DNA of 64,000 nt, taken from contig NZ_JAUDRH010000001.1 of the NCBI RefSeq assembly GCF_030381805.1, positions 682,001 through 746,000 on the forward strand, written 5' to 3'. The notes below the pieces were generated by a model, which worked only from the letters and a program-made list of their open reading frames with translations, was not told the DNA's origin and did no database searches. The position numbers were made by a program, and so were the translations under genes. Below, one piece after another: positions 51,542 through 60,403 of this stretch (position 1 is its first letter; the number at the start of each line of letters is the position of its first letter). This DNA comes from Chlorogloeopsis sp. ULAP01. Lineage in GTDB: Bacteria > Cyanobacteriota > Cyanobacteriia > Cyanobacteriales > Nostocaceae.

Positions 51542-53215
51542 ATGACGAACATTTCTATCGAAAGCATCGGTATCGCCAATGAGCAATCTCATCACGATAT
51601 TCCAGACAATTGGAAGCGATACTTTAGCTTTAGCACCGATCACAAAGTCATTGGCATTCAGTACCTAGTGACTTCGTTCATATTCTTTCTTGTCGGTGGC
51701 ATCTTTGCAATGGTGATTCGGGGAGAATTAATGACCCCTGAATCAGATCTAGTCGATCGCACCGTCTATAATGGTATGTTCACTATGCACGGCACAGTCA
51801 TGCTGTTCCTGTGGACATTCCCGTCATTGGTTGGTCTTGCTAATTACCTCGTACCACTAATGATTGGCGCACGCGACATGGCTTTTCCCCGCCTCAACGC
51901 CGCCGCCTTTTGGATGGTGCCTGTAGTGGGAATTCTTTTAATGGCAAGCTTTTTTGTACCTGGCGGCCCGGCACAAGCTGGCTGGTGGTCTTATCCGCCT
52001 GTCAGTCTGCAAAACCCCACAGGTAACTTGATTAACGGACAAGTTATTTGGCTGTTAGCAGTGGCAATTTCCGGTGTCTCTTCGATTATGGGGGCAGTAA
52101 ACTTTGTCACTACCATTGTCAAGATGCGCGCACCGGGCATGAGCTTTTTTCGGATGCCCCTGTTTGTTTGGGCAGTATTTAGCGCTCAGATTATCCAACT
52201 TTTCGGACTGCCCGCACTGACAGCAGGTGCGGTGATGCTGCTGCTCGATCTCACAGTTGGCACTGGCTTTTTCGATCCAGCCAACGGCGGCAATCCAGTC
52301 ATGTTCCAGCATTACTTCTGGTTCTACTCCCACCCTGCCGTTTATGTGATCATTCTGCCCATTTTTGGCATTTTCTCGGAAATATTCCCAGTTTATGCCC
52401 GCAAACCCCTATTCGGTTATAAAGTAGTTGCCGTATCGTCACTCTTAATTGCCGTAGTCAGTGCGATCGTTTGGGTACACCATATGTACGTTAGCGGTAC
52501 TCCTGGCTGGATGCGGATGATTTTCATGTTGACAACAATGTTAGTATCCGTGCCAACTGGGATTAAAGTCTTTGCTTGGGTGGCGACGATTTGGGGCGGT
52601 AGAATGCGCTTAACTACACCCATGCTGTTTGCCCTGGGTGGATTGGTATTATTTGTCTTCGCTGGTATCGTAGGCATAATGCTTTCTTCCGTACCTGTCG
52701 ATGTTCACGTTAACAATACTTACTTTGTAGTTGGTCACTTTCACTACGTCCTTTACGGCACCGTGACGATGGGGATGTATGCCGCCATCTACCATTGGTT
52801 CCCGAAAATGACTGGAAGGATGTACTACGAAGGCTTGGGCAAACTCCACTTCTGGTTAACATTTATTGGTACAAACCTCAACTTCTTCCCCATGCATCCA
52901 TTAGGATTGCAGGGTATGCTGCGTAGAGTCGCTTCTTATGCACCAGACGCAGGATATGAATTCTGGAATATCGTTGCTAGTATTGGTGCATTCTTGTTGG
53001 GAATGTCCACATTGCCCTTTATTCTCAATATGATTGGCGCTTGGACGATTGGTGAGAAAGCACCAGATAATCCTTGGCAAGCAATTGGATTAGAATGGGA
53101 AGTCTCTTCACCACCTCCGGTAGAGAACTTTGAAGAAATTCCCGTCGTTGTCAGCGAACCTTATGGTTATGGGAAATCCGAACCACTGACAGAGTCTAGG
53201 GGTGTAGGGGTATAG
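51542..53215 (+). CDS. coxA: Heme-copper oxidase subunit I (Cox3/ARTO type)
   Basis: A 557-residue, 12-helix catalytic subunit. Heme and CuB ligands are present: TMHGTVMLF (low-spin heme His), WFYSHPAVYVIILP (CuB His with cross-linked Tyr), VWVHHMYVSG (CuB His pair) and VGHFHYVLYG (heme His pair). It reduces O2 to water. The last few residues (SRGVGV) are read from a TAGGGGTGTAGGGG repeat that also supplies the stop. Together with a CuA-less subunit II it fits the alternative respiratory terminal oxidase of heterocysts. Confidence 0.95.
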   Translation: MTNISIESIGIANEQSHHDIPDNWKRYFSFSTDHKVIGIQYLVTSFIFFLVGGIFAMVIRGELMTPESDLVDRTVYNGMFTMHGTVMLFLWTFPSLVGLANYLVPLMIGARDMAFPRLNAAAFWMVPVVGILLMASFFVPGGPAQAGWWSYPPVSLQNPTGNLINGQVIWLLAVAISGVSSIMGAVNFVTTIVKMRAPGMSFFRMPLFVWAVFSAQIIQLFGLPALTAGAVMLLLDLTVGTGFFDPANGGNPVMFQHYFWFYSHPAVYVIILPIFGIFSEIFPVYARKPLFGYKVVAVSSLLIAVVSAIVWVHHMYVSGTPGWMRMIFMLTTMLVSVPTGIKVFAWVATIWGGRMRLTTPMLFALGGLVLFVFAGIVGIMLSSVPVDVHVNNTYFVVGHFHYVLYGTVTMGMYAAIYHWFPKMTGRMYYEGLGKLHFWLTFIGTNLNFFPMHPLGLQGMLRRVASYAPDAGYEFWNIVASIGAFLLGMSTLPFILNMIGAWTIGEKAPDNPWQAIGLEWEVSSPPPVENFEEIPVVVSEPYGYGKSEPLTESRGVGV

Positions 53216-53735
53216 GGTTATAGGGGTGTAGGAGGATTGTTCTTAGACTCTTATCCCTGCACCCTCACACACTTACCCTTTTACACTCCTATTTTTCTAA
53301 TGAACGAATCAAGAGTAATAAGAGCCTACCAACTGATTCGCATTGATTTACAACAGGACTAATAGATTGCGATGAAGCTAGTTCAACACGAATAGACAAA
53401 AACAAATGTGTTTCTAACTCTTTTAGAGAACCTTGCGCAATGTACAAAAATTGAATGTACTCGCCACGCGTTCTTCGCCCGTAACCTTCAGCAATATTAG
53501 CTGGAATTGATGCCGCAGCTCGCCGAATTTGTGCAACCATTCCGTAAGTTTCTTCTTTGGGAAATGGTTTTGTTGCTCTGTAACAACATTCAGCAAGATT
53601 CATTGCCTCTTGCCAAACCTTCAAATCTTTATAGGACTGCATTGATGGCTCTTTCATTGGTTCTAATTTGTTTTACTTCAAGTCCAATGAGAGTGCCTAG
53701 CTCTTCCTACACCCCTACACCCTTATACCCCTAAA
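53200..53735. mobile_element. Inverted-repeat-bounded insertion between coxA and coxC
   Basis: The left end has AGGGGTGTAGGGGTATAGGG (about 53201-53242). The right end carries its approximate inverse, CCTACACCCCTACACCC (about 53707-53735). Between them lies an oppositely oriented four-helix-bundle gene. No transposase is present. It could be a non-autonomous insertion or recombination between repeats. Confidence 0.5.
53289..53657 (-). CDS. Four-helix-bundle protein (23S rRNA intervening-sequence family)
   Basis: A 122-residue protein of the S23/IVP four-helix-bundle family: YKDLKVWQEAMNLAECCYRA, QIRRAAASIPANIAEGYGR and EYIQFLYIAQGSLKELETHL are diagnostic. Family members are scattered in bacteria, including within 23S rRNA insertions and as Avd accessory proteins of retroelements, with unclear cellular roles. 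It is encoded antisense inside the cox operon and is flanked by inverted repeats, so it was probably inserted there. Confidence 0.88.
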   Translation of the reverse strand: MKEPSMQSYKDLKVWQEAMNLAECCYRATKPFPKEETYGMVAQIRRAAASIPANIAEGYGRRTRGEYIQFLYIAQGSLKELETHLFLSIRVELASSQSISPVVNQCESVGRLLLLLIRSLEK

Positions 53736-53740
53736 CTCCT

Positions 53741-54343
53741 ATGGACAGTTATATGATTTCAGAGGATTTGCAGCTACATCAGGTAGAGCATAGCCACGAC
53801 GAAGAAGGCAACAAAATGTTTGGCTTCATCGTGTTCTTGCTGTCTGAAAGTGTAATTTTCCTCAGCTTTTTTGCAGGATACATTGTCTACAAAACCACAA
53901 CTCCCAATTGGTTGCCACCTGGTGTTGAAGGACTAGAAGTTGTAGCACCTGCAATTAATACAGCAGTTCTCGTTGCCAGTAGCTTTTTGATCTACTTTGC
54001 AGAACGCGCTCTCCAACGCCATAATTTGTGGGGTTTTCGCCTGTATCTGTTGGCGACTATGGCAATGGGAAGTTACTTTTTGTTTGGACAAGCAGTTGAA
54101 TGGAATAGCCTGGAATTTAGCTTAACTTCTGGCGCTTTCGGCGGGATGTTTTATCTACTCACTGGCTTCCACGGTTTGCACGTTCTCACTGGCATTCTAT
54201 TGCAGCTAATTATTCTTGTACGTTCTTTCATTCCAGGTAACTACGATTCTGGACACTTTGGAGTAAATGCCACCTCCTTATTCTGGCACTTTGTTGATGT
54301 GATCTGGATTATTTTGTTTGTTCTTCTCTACATTTGGCAGTAA
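53741..54343 (+). CDS. coxC: Heme-copper oxidase subunit III (Cox3/ARTO type)
   Basis: A 200-residue five-helix subunit III (LLSESVIFLSFFAGYIVYK, TGFHGLHVLTGILLQL, TSLFWHFVDVIWIILFVLLY). The HxDxxW-type motif HFVDVIW is present. It stabilises subunit I. Separated from coxA by the 0.5-kb insertion, so it may now depend on read-through or its own promoter. Confidence 0.93.
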   Translation: MDSYMISEDLQLHQVEHSHDEEGNKMFGFIVFLLSESVIFLSFFAGYIVYKTTTPNWLPPGVEGLEVVAPAINTAVLVASSFLIYFAERALQRHNLWGFRLYLLATMAMGSYFLFGQAVEWNSLEFSLTSGAFGGMFYLLTGFHGLHVLTGILLQLIILVRSFIPGNYDSGHFGVNATSLFWHFVDVIWIILFVLLYIWQ

Positions 54344-54379
54344 ACGCAAGCTAATTGAAGATTCTCTCTAATACTGAAT

Positions 54380-54435
54380 AGGCGATCGCACTTGTTTTCT
54401 TCAGTGTCTTTATTTGAGATAGTGCGATCGCTTTT
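54380..54435 (+). terminator. HIP1-based hairpin after coxC
   Basis: GCGATCGCACT and AGTGCGATCGC form an 11-bp stem around a 28-base loop, followed by TTTTGAATT. A reasonable terminator for the oxidase operon. Confidence 0.5.
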
Positions 54436-54492
54436 GAATTATTCTATATGACAGCGATTGCTGTTTCTTCAAAGCAGCTCCACTCAAAACAC

Positions 54493-54526
54493 AGATCCCC
54501 GACTTCTCACCAGAAGCCGGGGATCT
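54493..54526. repeat. AGATCCCCGACTTCT palindrome, copy 2
   Basis: AGATCCCCGACTTCT and AGAAGCCGGGGATCT flank CACC, then AAAA. The closest relative of 44299-44331 and 58541-58573. Probable bidirectional transcription stop. Confidence 0.7.
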
Positions 54527-54546
54527 AAAAAGCGCATTTTAGTTAT

Positions 54547-55116
54547 ATGAACCGAGTCAAGATGATGGAACCTGCAAGCCCTACAAACGGATGGGTTAAC
54601 ACAATCGATTCTAAAAATCCAGAAGTCATAGCCAAAGCATCTCGCATCATAACAAATAATATTTATTGCACTTTATCTACTTGTGGCATAGATGTTTCTC
54701 CTTGGGTAACGCCTTTGTTTTTTGCCTATGATGACGAGTGGAATCTCTATTGGAGTTCGGCAATAGTATCTAAGCATTCGCAGAACATATATAGAAATGG
54801 CAGAGTAGCGATCGCTATTTTTAATTCGAGCGTTTCAGAAGGTACACCAGAAGGATTGTATTTGTATGGAACTGCATCTGAGTTAAAGCGAGAGGATACA
54901 CAAAAGGTGATGAAGCTGCTTGTAAATCGAGCAAGAAGACAAGTTAATCGAACAGTAGCAGATTATTTAGATGATTCACCCCGCAGAATTTATCAGTTTC
55001 AACCTCAAGAAGCTTGGGTAAGTGGCGATCGCTTGCCTGTTGATAATAGCAATATATTAGTTGACACAAAAATTCAGGTAAATTTGCAAGAGTTGCAAAA
55101 CTCAAAATTGATTTAA
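54547..55116 (+). CDS. Pyridoxamine 5'-phosphate oxidase-like FMN-binding protein
   Basis: A 189-residue split-barrel flavoprotein-like protein. The segments CTLSTCGIDVSPWVTPLFFAYDDEWNLYW and KHSQNIYRNGRVAIAIFN resemble the PNPOx-like family that binds FMN, F420 or heme. Its substrate is unknown. Monocistronic. Confidence 0.75.
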   Translation: MNRVKMMEPASPTNGWVNTIDSKNPEVIAKASRIITNNIYCTLSTCGIDVSPWVTPLFFAYDDEWNLYWSSAIVSKHSQNIYRNGRVAIAIFNSSVSEGTPEGLYLYGTASELKREDTQKVMKLLVNRARRQVNRTVADYLDDSPRRIYQFQPQEAWVSGDRLPVDNSNILVDTKIQVNLQELQNSKLI

Positions 55117-55134
55117 CGTGAGTTCGATAGGTTG

Positions 55135-55275
55135 ATTTAGGCACAAAATCCGACACCCTAGAAGGGTGCGGCTATACGAACAAAGGCTGCGGAGGCAGCC
55201 TCTAAGAATTTCAGCCCACGCAGGTGGGCTTTGTACGTGTAACCTCAGGCTTACAGCCTGTAGGCTTAAAAAGCG
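55135..55275. repeat. Cluster of short palindromes
   Basis: Consecutive hairpins ACACCCTAGAAGGGTG, GGCTGCGGAGGCAGCC, AGCCCACGCAGGTGGGCT and AGGCTTACAGCCTGTAGGC. It resembles in style the mosaic repeats at 5377 and 60404. Noncoding; possibly terminates genes from both sides. Confidence 0.65.
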
Positions 55276-55311
55276 ATCGCACCCTAATTTTCTCAAAATC
55301 AAATCGGCGAA

Positions 55312-55629
55312 TCATTCCTGTTCTAAAATCCTTTCGATATCCTGGCTTGCATAGAGAACCCGTAAAACTTCAATACTTTCACCTTGCTCACGGTAAAAAA
55401 TTAAATACCTTTTAAATCCCTTGACAGCCCATTTACGTAAACCTTGTAAATGAAGATTCTCTGAGGAATACTGGCTACCCATCCCAGGCATTCTTGCTAA
55501 CTGTGCAAAAGTTTCTTTTACAGAGTCAAAAAATCAAAGTGCAGCGTCGGGGTTATTTTTAGCTACATAATCAAAATGCTCATCGATATCTAAGCTTGCT
55601 TTGGGTGTGATGACTATCCGCTTTGTCAT
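55312..55629 (-). pseudogene. ParE/RelE-type toxin gene with in-frame stop
   Basis: A 106-codon frame that reads as a ParE/RelE toxin (MTKRIVITPKASLDIDEHF, MPGMGSQYSSENLHLQGLRK, KGFKRYLIFYREQG, LYASQDIERIL). Codon 32 is TGA (55534-55536), within NPDAAL-stop-FFDSVKE. A single CGA-to-TGA change would explain it. The toxin is therefore truncated unless the stop is read through. It overlaps the antitoxin stop (TAATG), the normal layout for these modules. Confidence 0.85.
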
Positions 55630-55883
55630 TATTTCCCCTGGTGCAGCTTGTCGATTAGGTTTGTGCGTTTTTGCTCCCACCATTCGTCGCTAACTTCAAT
55701 TGCTTCTCCACTCTCAAGCCCTTCAATTAAAAGTTCCTCTACGTATTCTTGAGCTTTGCGTTTTTGATCCTGACTGATTAACTCTTGCAGGTATTCGCTA
55801 ACTGAGCCGTAACCACCTTTTGCAACTTGCTCCTCAACAAAGGCTTTCATCGACTCAGACAAGGAAATATTGATGCTGTTCAT
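55629..55883 (-). CDS. ParD/CopG-like antitoxin
   Basis: An 84-residue antitoxin: N-terminal ribbon-helix-helix (MNSINISLSESMKAFVEEQV, GYGSVSEYLQELI) and an acidic C-terminal tail (EAIEVSDEWWEQKR) that would wrap the toxin. Intact. Start at ATG 55883 with AAGG nearby. Its toxin partner is broken, so this is an orphaned antitoxin. Confidence 0.82.
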   Translation of the reverse strand: MNSINISLSESMKAFVEEQVAKGGYGSVSEYLQELISQDQKRKAQEYVEELLIEGLESGEAIEVSDEWWEQKRTNLIDKLHQGK

Positions 55884-56032
55884 AACCTTGTTAGTTCGGG
55901 TGAACTGTTTTTTCCATGTTATCAAGGTAATCAGTCTCTGTCGTTAAGTATTTGAGATTAGAGAAGAACGATCGCACCCAATAAGCTCAAAATCAAATAG
56001 GCGATCGCATTTACCATAATCAATACACGCTC

Positions 56033-56634
56033 CTACTGTAAATTATCTAATTCTTCTTCCTCAACACCAAACTGGACTTTGTTATATAAATCTTGTAACT
56101 TAATTTCTAATGGAATAGAAACCAAATTAATTAATTCATCTTCCTCATCATATTCTGGCAATGACCATCGCTTATTAGCAGTTTTAGAATAATGTTCTAT
56201 ATAAACTTTATTTTGCTCAATTAATAAATATTCTTCAAAAGATGAGATGGTGCGATATGCTTTAAATTTACCCTCTCTGTCATAATTTCGGTCGATTTTG
56301 ATAAGAATTCAACAATTATTTTAGGATTTAGAATTGTGTCTTTACGATTGTCAAAAAATTCTATTTTACCTGCTACAACGATAATATCTGGGTATGTATA
56401 AATCCGTCGTTCAGATATCCACAGTCGCATATCGCTGTTAAATACTTCATAATTTTGTTGTCTAAAGGCAAAATTCAAAATAGCATAAAAATTGCCAGCG
56501 ATGCGATTATGATTTGCAGTTCCACCAGCCATTGGAATAATTTTTCCGTCAATATATTCACTTTTAAAGTTAGCTTTTTCCTCTAATTCTAGGTATTCTT
56601 GTGGAGTAAAATATTGCTTTTCTATTATTTGCAT
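56033..56634 (-). pseudogene. Uma2-family (DUF820) endonuclease-like gene, frameshifted
   Basis: The first about 112 codons give a Uma2 protein (FTPQEYLELEEKANFKSEYI, GKIIPMAGGTANHN, YPDIIVVAGKIEFF, NPKIIVEFLSKSTE). At that point the frame shifts: YDREGKFKAYRTISSFEEYL and the rest are in the next frame, ending at 56033. Loss of one A in the GAAATTATGAC run explains it. The fold is a PD-(D/E)XK nuclease type of unknown role, common and multicopy in cyanobacteria. Confidence 0.85.
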
Positions 56635-57129
56635 AGTGTTATTGAACCTTAATTGCACATGAATTAATCATGGTTTGCGCGAGTTCTAAATACTTATTAT
56701 ATTCTTTGCTTCTTCTGCTGGTTGGTAATGCTGATTGCCGTTATGCCGCACCATTTTATCGATGATACTTGCTAGCTTGGGACTAACCTGAGTGCGATCG
56801 CTATTCCCCAACAAGCTGTCGTTAGATCCCTAACTCGTGTCGTTAGCTCCCTAACCCGTGTCGTTAGATCCCTAACTCGTGTCGTTAGATCCCTAATCTG
56901 TGTCGTTAGATCCCTAACTCGTGTCGTTAGATCGCGATAATTTGATGAATTTACTTGAATGCTTAACTCTAGTTACACTGATAAATTTATAACAAAAGAC
57001 TTAAGATAAATTACTGAGATTTATTAAAATCTTAACAAAGAAAATATAATTATTTGTGAATTTTGCCGATTTAGAATTTACATTCAGTAGGACAAGCTAG
57101 CTCTAGAACCCTCTGCAAGGACTATATTT
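56635..57129. other. Spacer with tandem repeat array
   Basis: About 495 bp between the broken Uma2 gene and the 131-aa gene. It holds the 21-bp array (56818-56933, listed separately) and AT-rich DNA. CTCTGCAAGGAC before 57130 may be the ribosome-binding region. Confidence 0.55.
56818..56933. repeat. 21-bp direct repeat array, about 5.5 copies
   Basis: Unit GTCGTTAGATCCCTAACTCG plus T, repeated head to tail without spacers; copies differ at one to three positions. Each unit contains a partial dyad TTAG-N4-CTAA. The 21-bp period equals two helical turns, placing all dyads on one DNA face. It is not a CRISPR, because there are no spacers. Confidence 0.9.
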
Positions 57130-57525
57130 ATGACTCGTCCCAAACGCACATCCCGGATTTTAGAAAAAGCTCAATTAAGATCCTCTGGACTAAAAGCAAT
57201 TGATTCAAGTATAGATTTTGGGGATAGTCGCAATCTCCAAAATATGACACAACTAATGGAACAGTTACGTAGCAAAATTGATGCTTATAATACTGCTCTA
57301 GCCGTAATCAACTCTTCCAAAACAGAAATTAAGGAGTTGGAAAAAAACTTAGGTGAACTGATGGACAAGATGTTGATTGGGGTTGCTTTTAAGTATGGTA
57401 AAGATAGCCGCGAATATGAGATGGCGGGTGGTGTGCGTAAAAGCGAACGTGTCCGCAGAAGTACAGCCAGCCGTTTGAAAGCTGGTACAGAAGAGAGATC
57501 TACTGAGAGAGGTCAAACCGCGTAG
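57130..57525 (+). CDS. Hypothetical coiled-coil protein
   Basis: A 131-residue protein with basic termini and a central helix (residues about 35-85, MTQLMEQLRSKIDAYNTALA, EIKELEKNLGELMDKMLIG) that looks coiled-coil. I recognise no named family. It follows the 21-bp array, which may regulate it. Confidence 0.6.
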   Translation: MTRPKRTSRILEKAQLRSSGLKAIDSSIDFGDSRNLQNMTQLMEQLRSKIDAYNTALAVINSSKTEIKELEKNLGELMDKMLIGVAFKYGKDSREYEMAGGVRKSERVRRSTASRLKAGTEERSTERGQTA

Positions 57526-57549
57526 TATTTTCAATAGTTAAAAATAAGC

Positions 57550-57602
57550 GATCGCATTTCATTTTCTTTCACTAGCAGTCTTTGGGAAAGTGCGATCGCA
57601 CT
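57550..57602. terminator. HIP1-containing hairpin between convergent genes
   Basis: GCGATCGCATTTCATTTTC and GGGAAAGTGCGATCGC flank a loop. It lies between the 131-aa gene and the convergent VapC-like gene and could end both transcripts. Confidence 0.45.
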
Positions 57603-57626
57603 CATCTGAACTTTGGGAAAGCAAAT

Positions 57627-58058
57627 TTATACTGTTGACGGATCAACTGCCATAATTCCTTCAGCGACATAGCGAGTGAAATCAATTGTATTAAATGTCA
57701 AAATATGCGTTACACTATTGACTTTCATGCTAGCAACAAGGCGGGCATCATGCACTTGTACCCCTGACACACTGTACTTAACAACAAGCCGACGCCACTC
57801 TGGATAAATTACAGGCGTATCAGGCAACAATGGAAACAGACGCTCGATTAACTGCAATAGCCGATTTGCATACGTTGGTGTTAATCCAAATCCGTTTTTT
57901 ACTGCTGGTCTTGTAGCTACATTCCAAAATTCTATGCAGTTTTGAGGTGTAATAGTCAATTTATCCCCATTTGCTCTGAGTTTTTTTCTGACATTTCGTG
58001 TCACTGGGTTGAGTGAACTTTTGCGATCCACAAAACGCAGCAAAAAGTTTGTGTCCAC
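57627..58058 (-). CDS. PIN-domain (VapC-like) ribonuclease toxin
   Basis: A 143-residue PIN protein. Acidic catalytic residues appear in VDTNFLLRFVD (N-terminal Asp), TPQNCIEFWNV (Glu), VQVHDARLVASM and ILTFNTIDFTRY (C-terminal Asp). The frame is open a few codons upstream (AVIYLVDTN), but no standard start codon there is in frame, so GTG 58058 is used. Paired with a small protein gene ending 14 bp upstream; together they look like a toxin-antitoxin module. Confidence 0.78.
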   Translation of the reverse strand: MDTNFLLRFVDRKSSLNPVTRNVRKKLRANGDKLTITPQNCIEFWNVATRPAVKNGFGLTPTYANRLLQLIERLFPLLPDTPVIYPEWRRLVVKYSVSGVQVHDARLVASMKVNSVTHILTFNTIDFTRYVAEGIMAVDPSTV

Positions 58059-58072
58059 GAGGTATATTACAG

Positions 58073-58354
58073 CTAGGGATGATCCTCATAAATACCTTCA
58101 CGACTTACTGCATAATCTGAAAGTGTTGCTAAATTTGATTCATTTAACAACTTATCTATACTTGCTTCCAACTTATCTTCATCCTCTACTTCCCCATCGT
58201 TGAATTGAATAGGTGTTTGTTCTAGCAATGCTGCTACTGTTGGTGCAAAAGCATCAGCCAGTAGCTGTCGAATACTTTCAGCATCTCGGCGTGCAATACT
58301 TGCGCGTAGTTTTTGCTCTAATTCCGGCGACAATTGCAGTGTAATAGTCGTCAT
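58073..58354 (-). CDS. Probable antitoxin of the PIN module
   Basis: A 93-residue protein with an N-terminal DNA-binding-like segment (MTTITLQLSPELEQKLRASI) and an acidic C-terminal half. It precedes the PIN gene on the same strand with a 14-bp gap, the order typical of antitoxin-toxin pairs. No named family recognised. Confidence 0.7.
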   Translation of the reverse strand: MTTITLQLSPELEQKLRASIARRDAESIRQLLADAFAPTVAALLEQTPIQFNDGEVEDEDKLEASIDKLLNESNLATLSDYAVSREGIYEDHP

Positions 58355-58540
58355 AGTTTGAGAGTGCGGGTGAACTTTTTTTATGTTATCAAGGTAATCA
58401 GTCGCTGTGCTTGGAAAAACTTTGTGTGATCGCGCTCATGTTCTATTAAGTGTGATTTTTAGTTTGCGTACATATATGCGATCGCACTCTTGTAGTTGAA
58501 TGCTGTTGCAGGATGCTTGCAATATCAAGGCACTGAAAAC

Positions 58541-58573
58541 CAAGATCCCCGAATTTTTTGAAAAGTCGGAGAT
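58541..58573. repeat. AGATCCCCGAATTTTTTG palindrome, copy 3
   Basis: AAGATCCCCGAATTTTTTGAAAAGTCGGAGATCT is an imperfect inverted repeat related to the copies at 44299 and 54493. Confidence 0.6.
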
Positions 58574-58647
58574 CTGTGCCTCTAGCTTTTTACACTAATA
58601 GTTAGTGAAAATTAAGCCAACCTTAAACCATCTTCCAGATTCAATTC

Positions 58648-59297
58648 ATGAAAGCAAAACACGCTATTAATCTCAGCAAAGGGCTAACTTTCTTCTTCAT
58701 ACTTGGATTGATGTTAGTCTACCAGAACTTCACTCTTGGCCCTTGGGTGTATTTAGCGCTTCACGGTACTTACGGTTTTTTGTGGCTGCTCAAAGATATC
58801 CTGTTTCCAGACAAACAGTGGGAGCAAAAAGTTTCTATTTTGCAAGGCATTTTGATATTTGCTCTAGTTAACTTATATTGGATCGCACCTTTTATTCTCA
58901 TTAGTAGCGGCAACATTCCACCATTGCCACTAGTGGCAGCAGCCATTTCCTTAAATATTCTTGGTGTTTTTTTGCACTTTGCTAGTGATACTCAAAAATA
59001 CTACACTCTCAAGTATCAATCAGGACTGATTACCGAAGGATTCTTTGCTCGTTGTCGCAACACAAATTATCTGGGAGAAATATTTATACCGCTTTTGCAA
59101 TGCTAACTCAACACTGGCTGCCATTTATGATTCTTGGAGTCTTTATCAGTACAGTTTTTATTCCCAATATGCTCAAAAAAGACAAATCTCTATCTCGCTA
59201 CCCTGAGTTTGATGATTACAAAAAACGTTCTGGGCTTTTATTTCCTAAATTGTTTGCTGTGAAAGTTATAAAACAGGAACAAAAGACTACCGTTTAA
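58648..59297 (+). pseudogene. Isoprenylcysteine methyltransferase/DUF1295-like membrane gene, frameshifted
   Basis: The first frame encodes several membrane helices and breaks after RNTNYLGEIF. The natural continuation YTAFAMLTQHWLPFMIL, then YPEFDDYKKRSGLLFP, is in the next frame, ending at 59297. CRNTNYLGEI followed by a YxxFA and a SRYPEFDDYKKRS tail is typical of the steroid-reductase-like/ICMT family. A one- or two-base change near 59080-59095 explains the break. It would not make a full protein unless frameshifting occurs. Confidence 0.82.
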
Positions 59298-59400
59298 AAT
59301 ATTTTCACATTATGATGAGCGCAAGCACGTATTTCTAGCGTGCTTATTCTCAACTAATATAAATAAATGTCTGTTAGGGCGCGGCAACAGGTAAACAGCC

Positions 59401-60291
59401 ATGTTAGAAAATACCCCAACTGCACCGTATATACCATTACCCCCAACCCAGGCAGAACTCCCCTACGATGATGGTAAGCATATGGAAAGCCAACGGCATA
59501 GATTGCAAATGGATTTGCTGATTGATGTCTTGATGCCTTGGCTGCAAAAAAGAGACGATGGGTTTGTAGGTGGCAATATGTATGTTTACTACAGCATGGC
59601 GCAAGTGCGGCACAAAATGGCAGTTACTACCACAGAGATGCCCTCGCGCCCATTACTGCCTTACGCCAAGCCAGAAAAAGAACATATACAAATTGACAAA
59701 GCTGTCCATCTTAGAGATCCTATGATGCATAGTCTTAATTTTAAAGGGCCAGACTTTTTTGCAGTTTTAGGAGTACCCAAAGGAGAACGTCGCAGTTGGG
59801 TAGTATGGGAAGAAGGCAAAGCACCAGATGTAGTGATTGAATTATTATCTGAGAATACTGCCTCAATAGATAAGAGTGAGAAAAAGCTGATTTATCAAAA
59901 CCAACTCCGCGTCACAGAATATTTTTGGTTTGATCCTTTTAATCCTGATGATTGGGCTGGTTTTTCTCTCAGTGGTGGACTTTATCAACCTTTGGTATTA
60001 AATGAAGATAATCAATTAATTAGTAGCTGTTTAAGGTTGGCATTGCAGTTGTGGGAAGGAAACTACAAAGGTATTCATGCAACTTGGTTGCGCTGGGCAA
60101 CATTAAAAGGAGAATTGCTGCCTACAACAGATGAAATTGCATATAGGGAAGGGCAAAGAGCCGAAAAAGAACGGCAACGAGCTGATCAAGAACAACAACG
60201 GGCTGAACAGGAACGGCAACGAGCGGAACAAATAGAATCTTTATTGCTACAAACAGCACGAAATTTACTTCAACGCTTCCATAAGGAATGA
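59401..60291 (+). CDS. Uma2-family (DUF820) protein with C-terminal coiled coil
   Basis: A 296-residue intact Uma2 protein. PD-(D/E)XK-like core includes FFAVLGVPKGERRSW, PDVVIELLSENTASID and LRVTEYFWFDP. The C-terminal 60 residues are a Glu/Gln/Arg-rich coiled coil with degenerate heptads (ERQRADQEQQRAEQERQRAE). Many cyanobacteria carry dozens of these genes; function unknown. It contrasts with the frameshifted relative at 56 kb. Confidence 0.87.
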   Translation: MLENTPTAPYIPLPPTQAELPYDDGKHMESQRHRLQMDLLIDVLMPWLQKRDDGFVGGNMYVYYSMAQVRHKMAVTTTEMPSRPLLPYAKPEKEHIQIDKAVHLRDPMMHSLNFKGPDFFAVLGVPKGERRSWVVWEEGKAPDVVIELLSENTASIDKSEKKLIYQNQLRVTEYFWFDPFNPDDWAGFSLSGGLYQPLVLNEDNQLISSCLRLALQLWEGNYKGIHATWLRWATLKGELLPTTDEIAYREGQRAEKERQRADQEQQRAEQERQRAEQIESLLLQTARNLLQRFHKE

Positions 60292-60403
60292 GGGTTTTAT
60301 ATAAAGTTCGGAAATTCTATCGTTAGATTTGGATATCATGTCCGGTAAAATAATAAAATCTGCAAGGGATAATGTATAAATTCATATCTTGTACCTTGCC
60401 CCT

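Noticed and set aside
56818..56933. CRISPR array
   Set aside because: The 21-bp units are contiguous with no variable spacers, and no cas genes are present.
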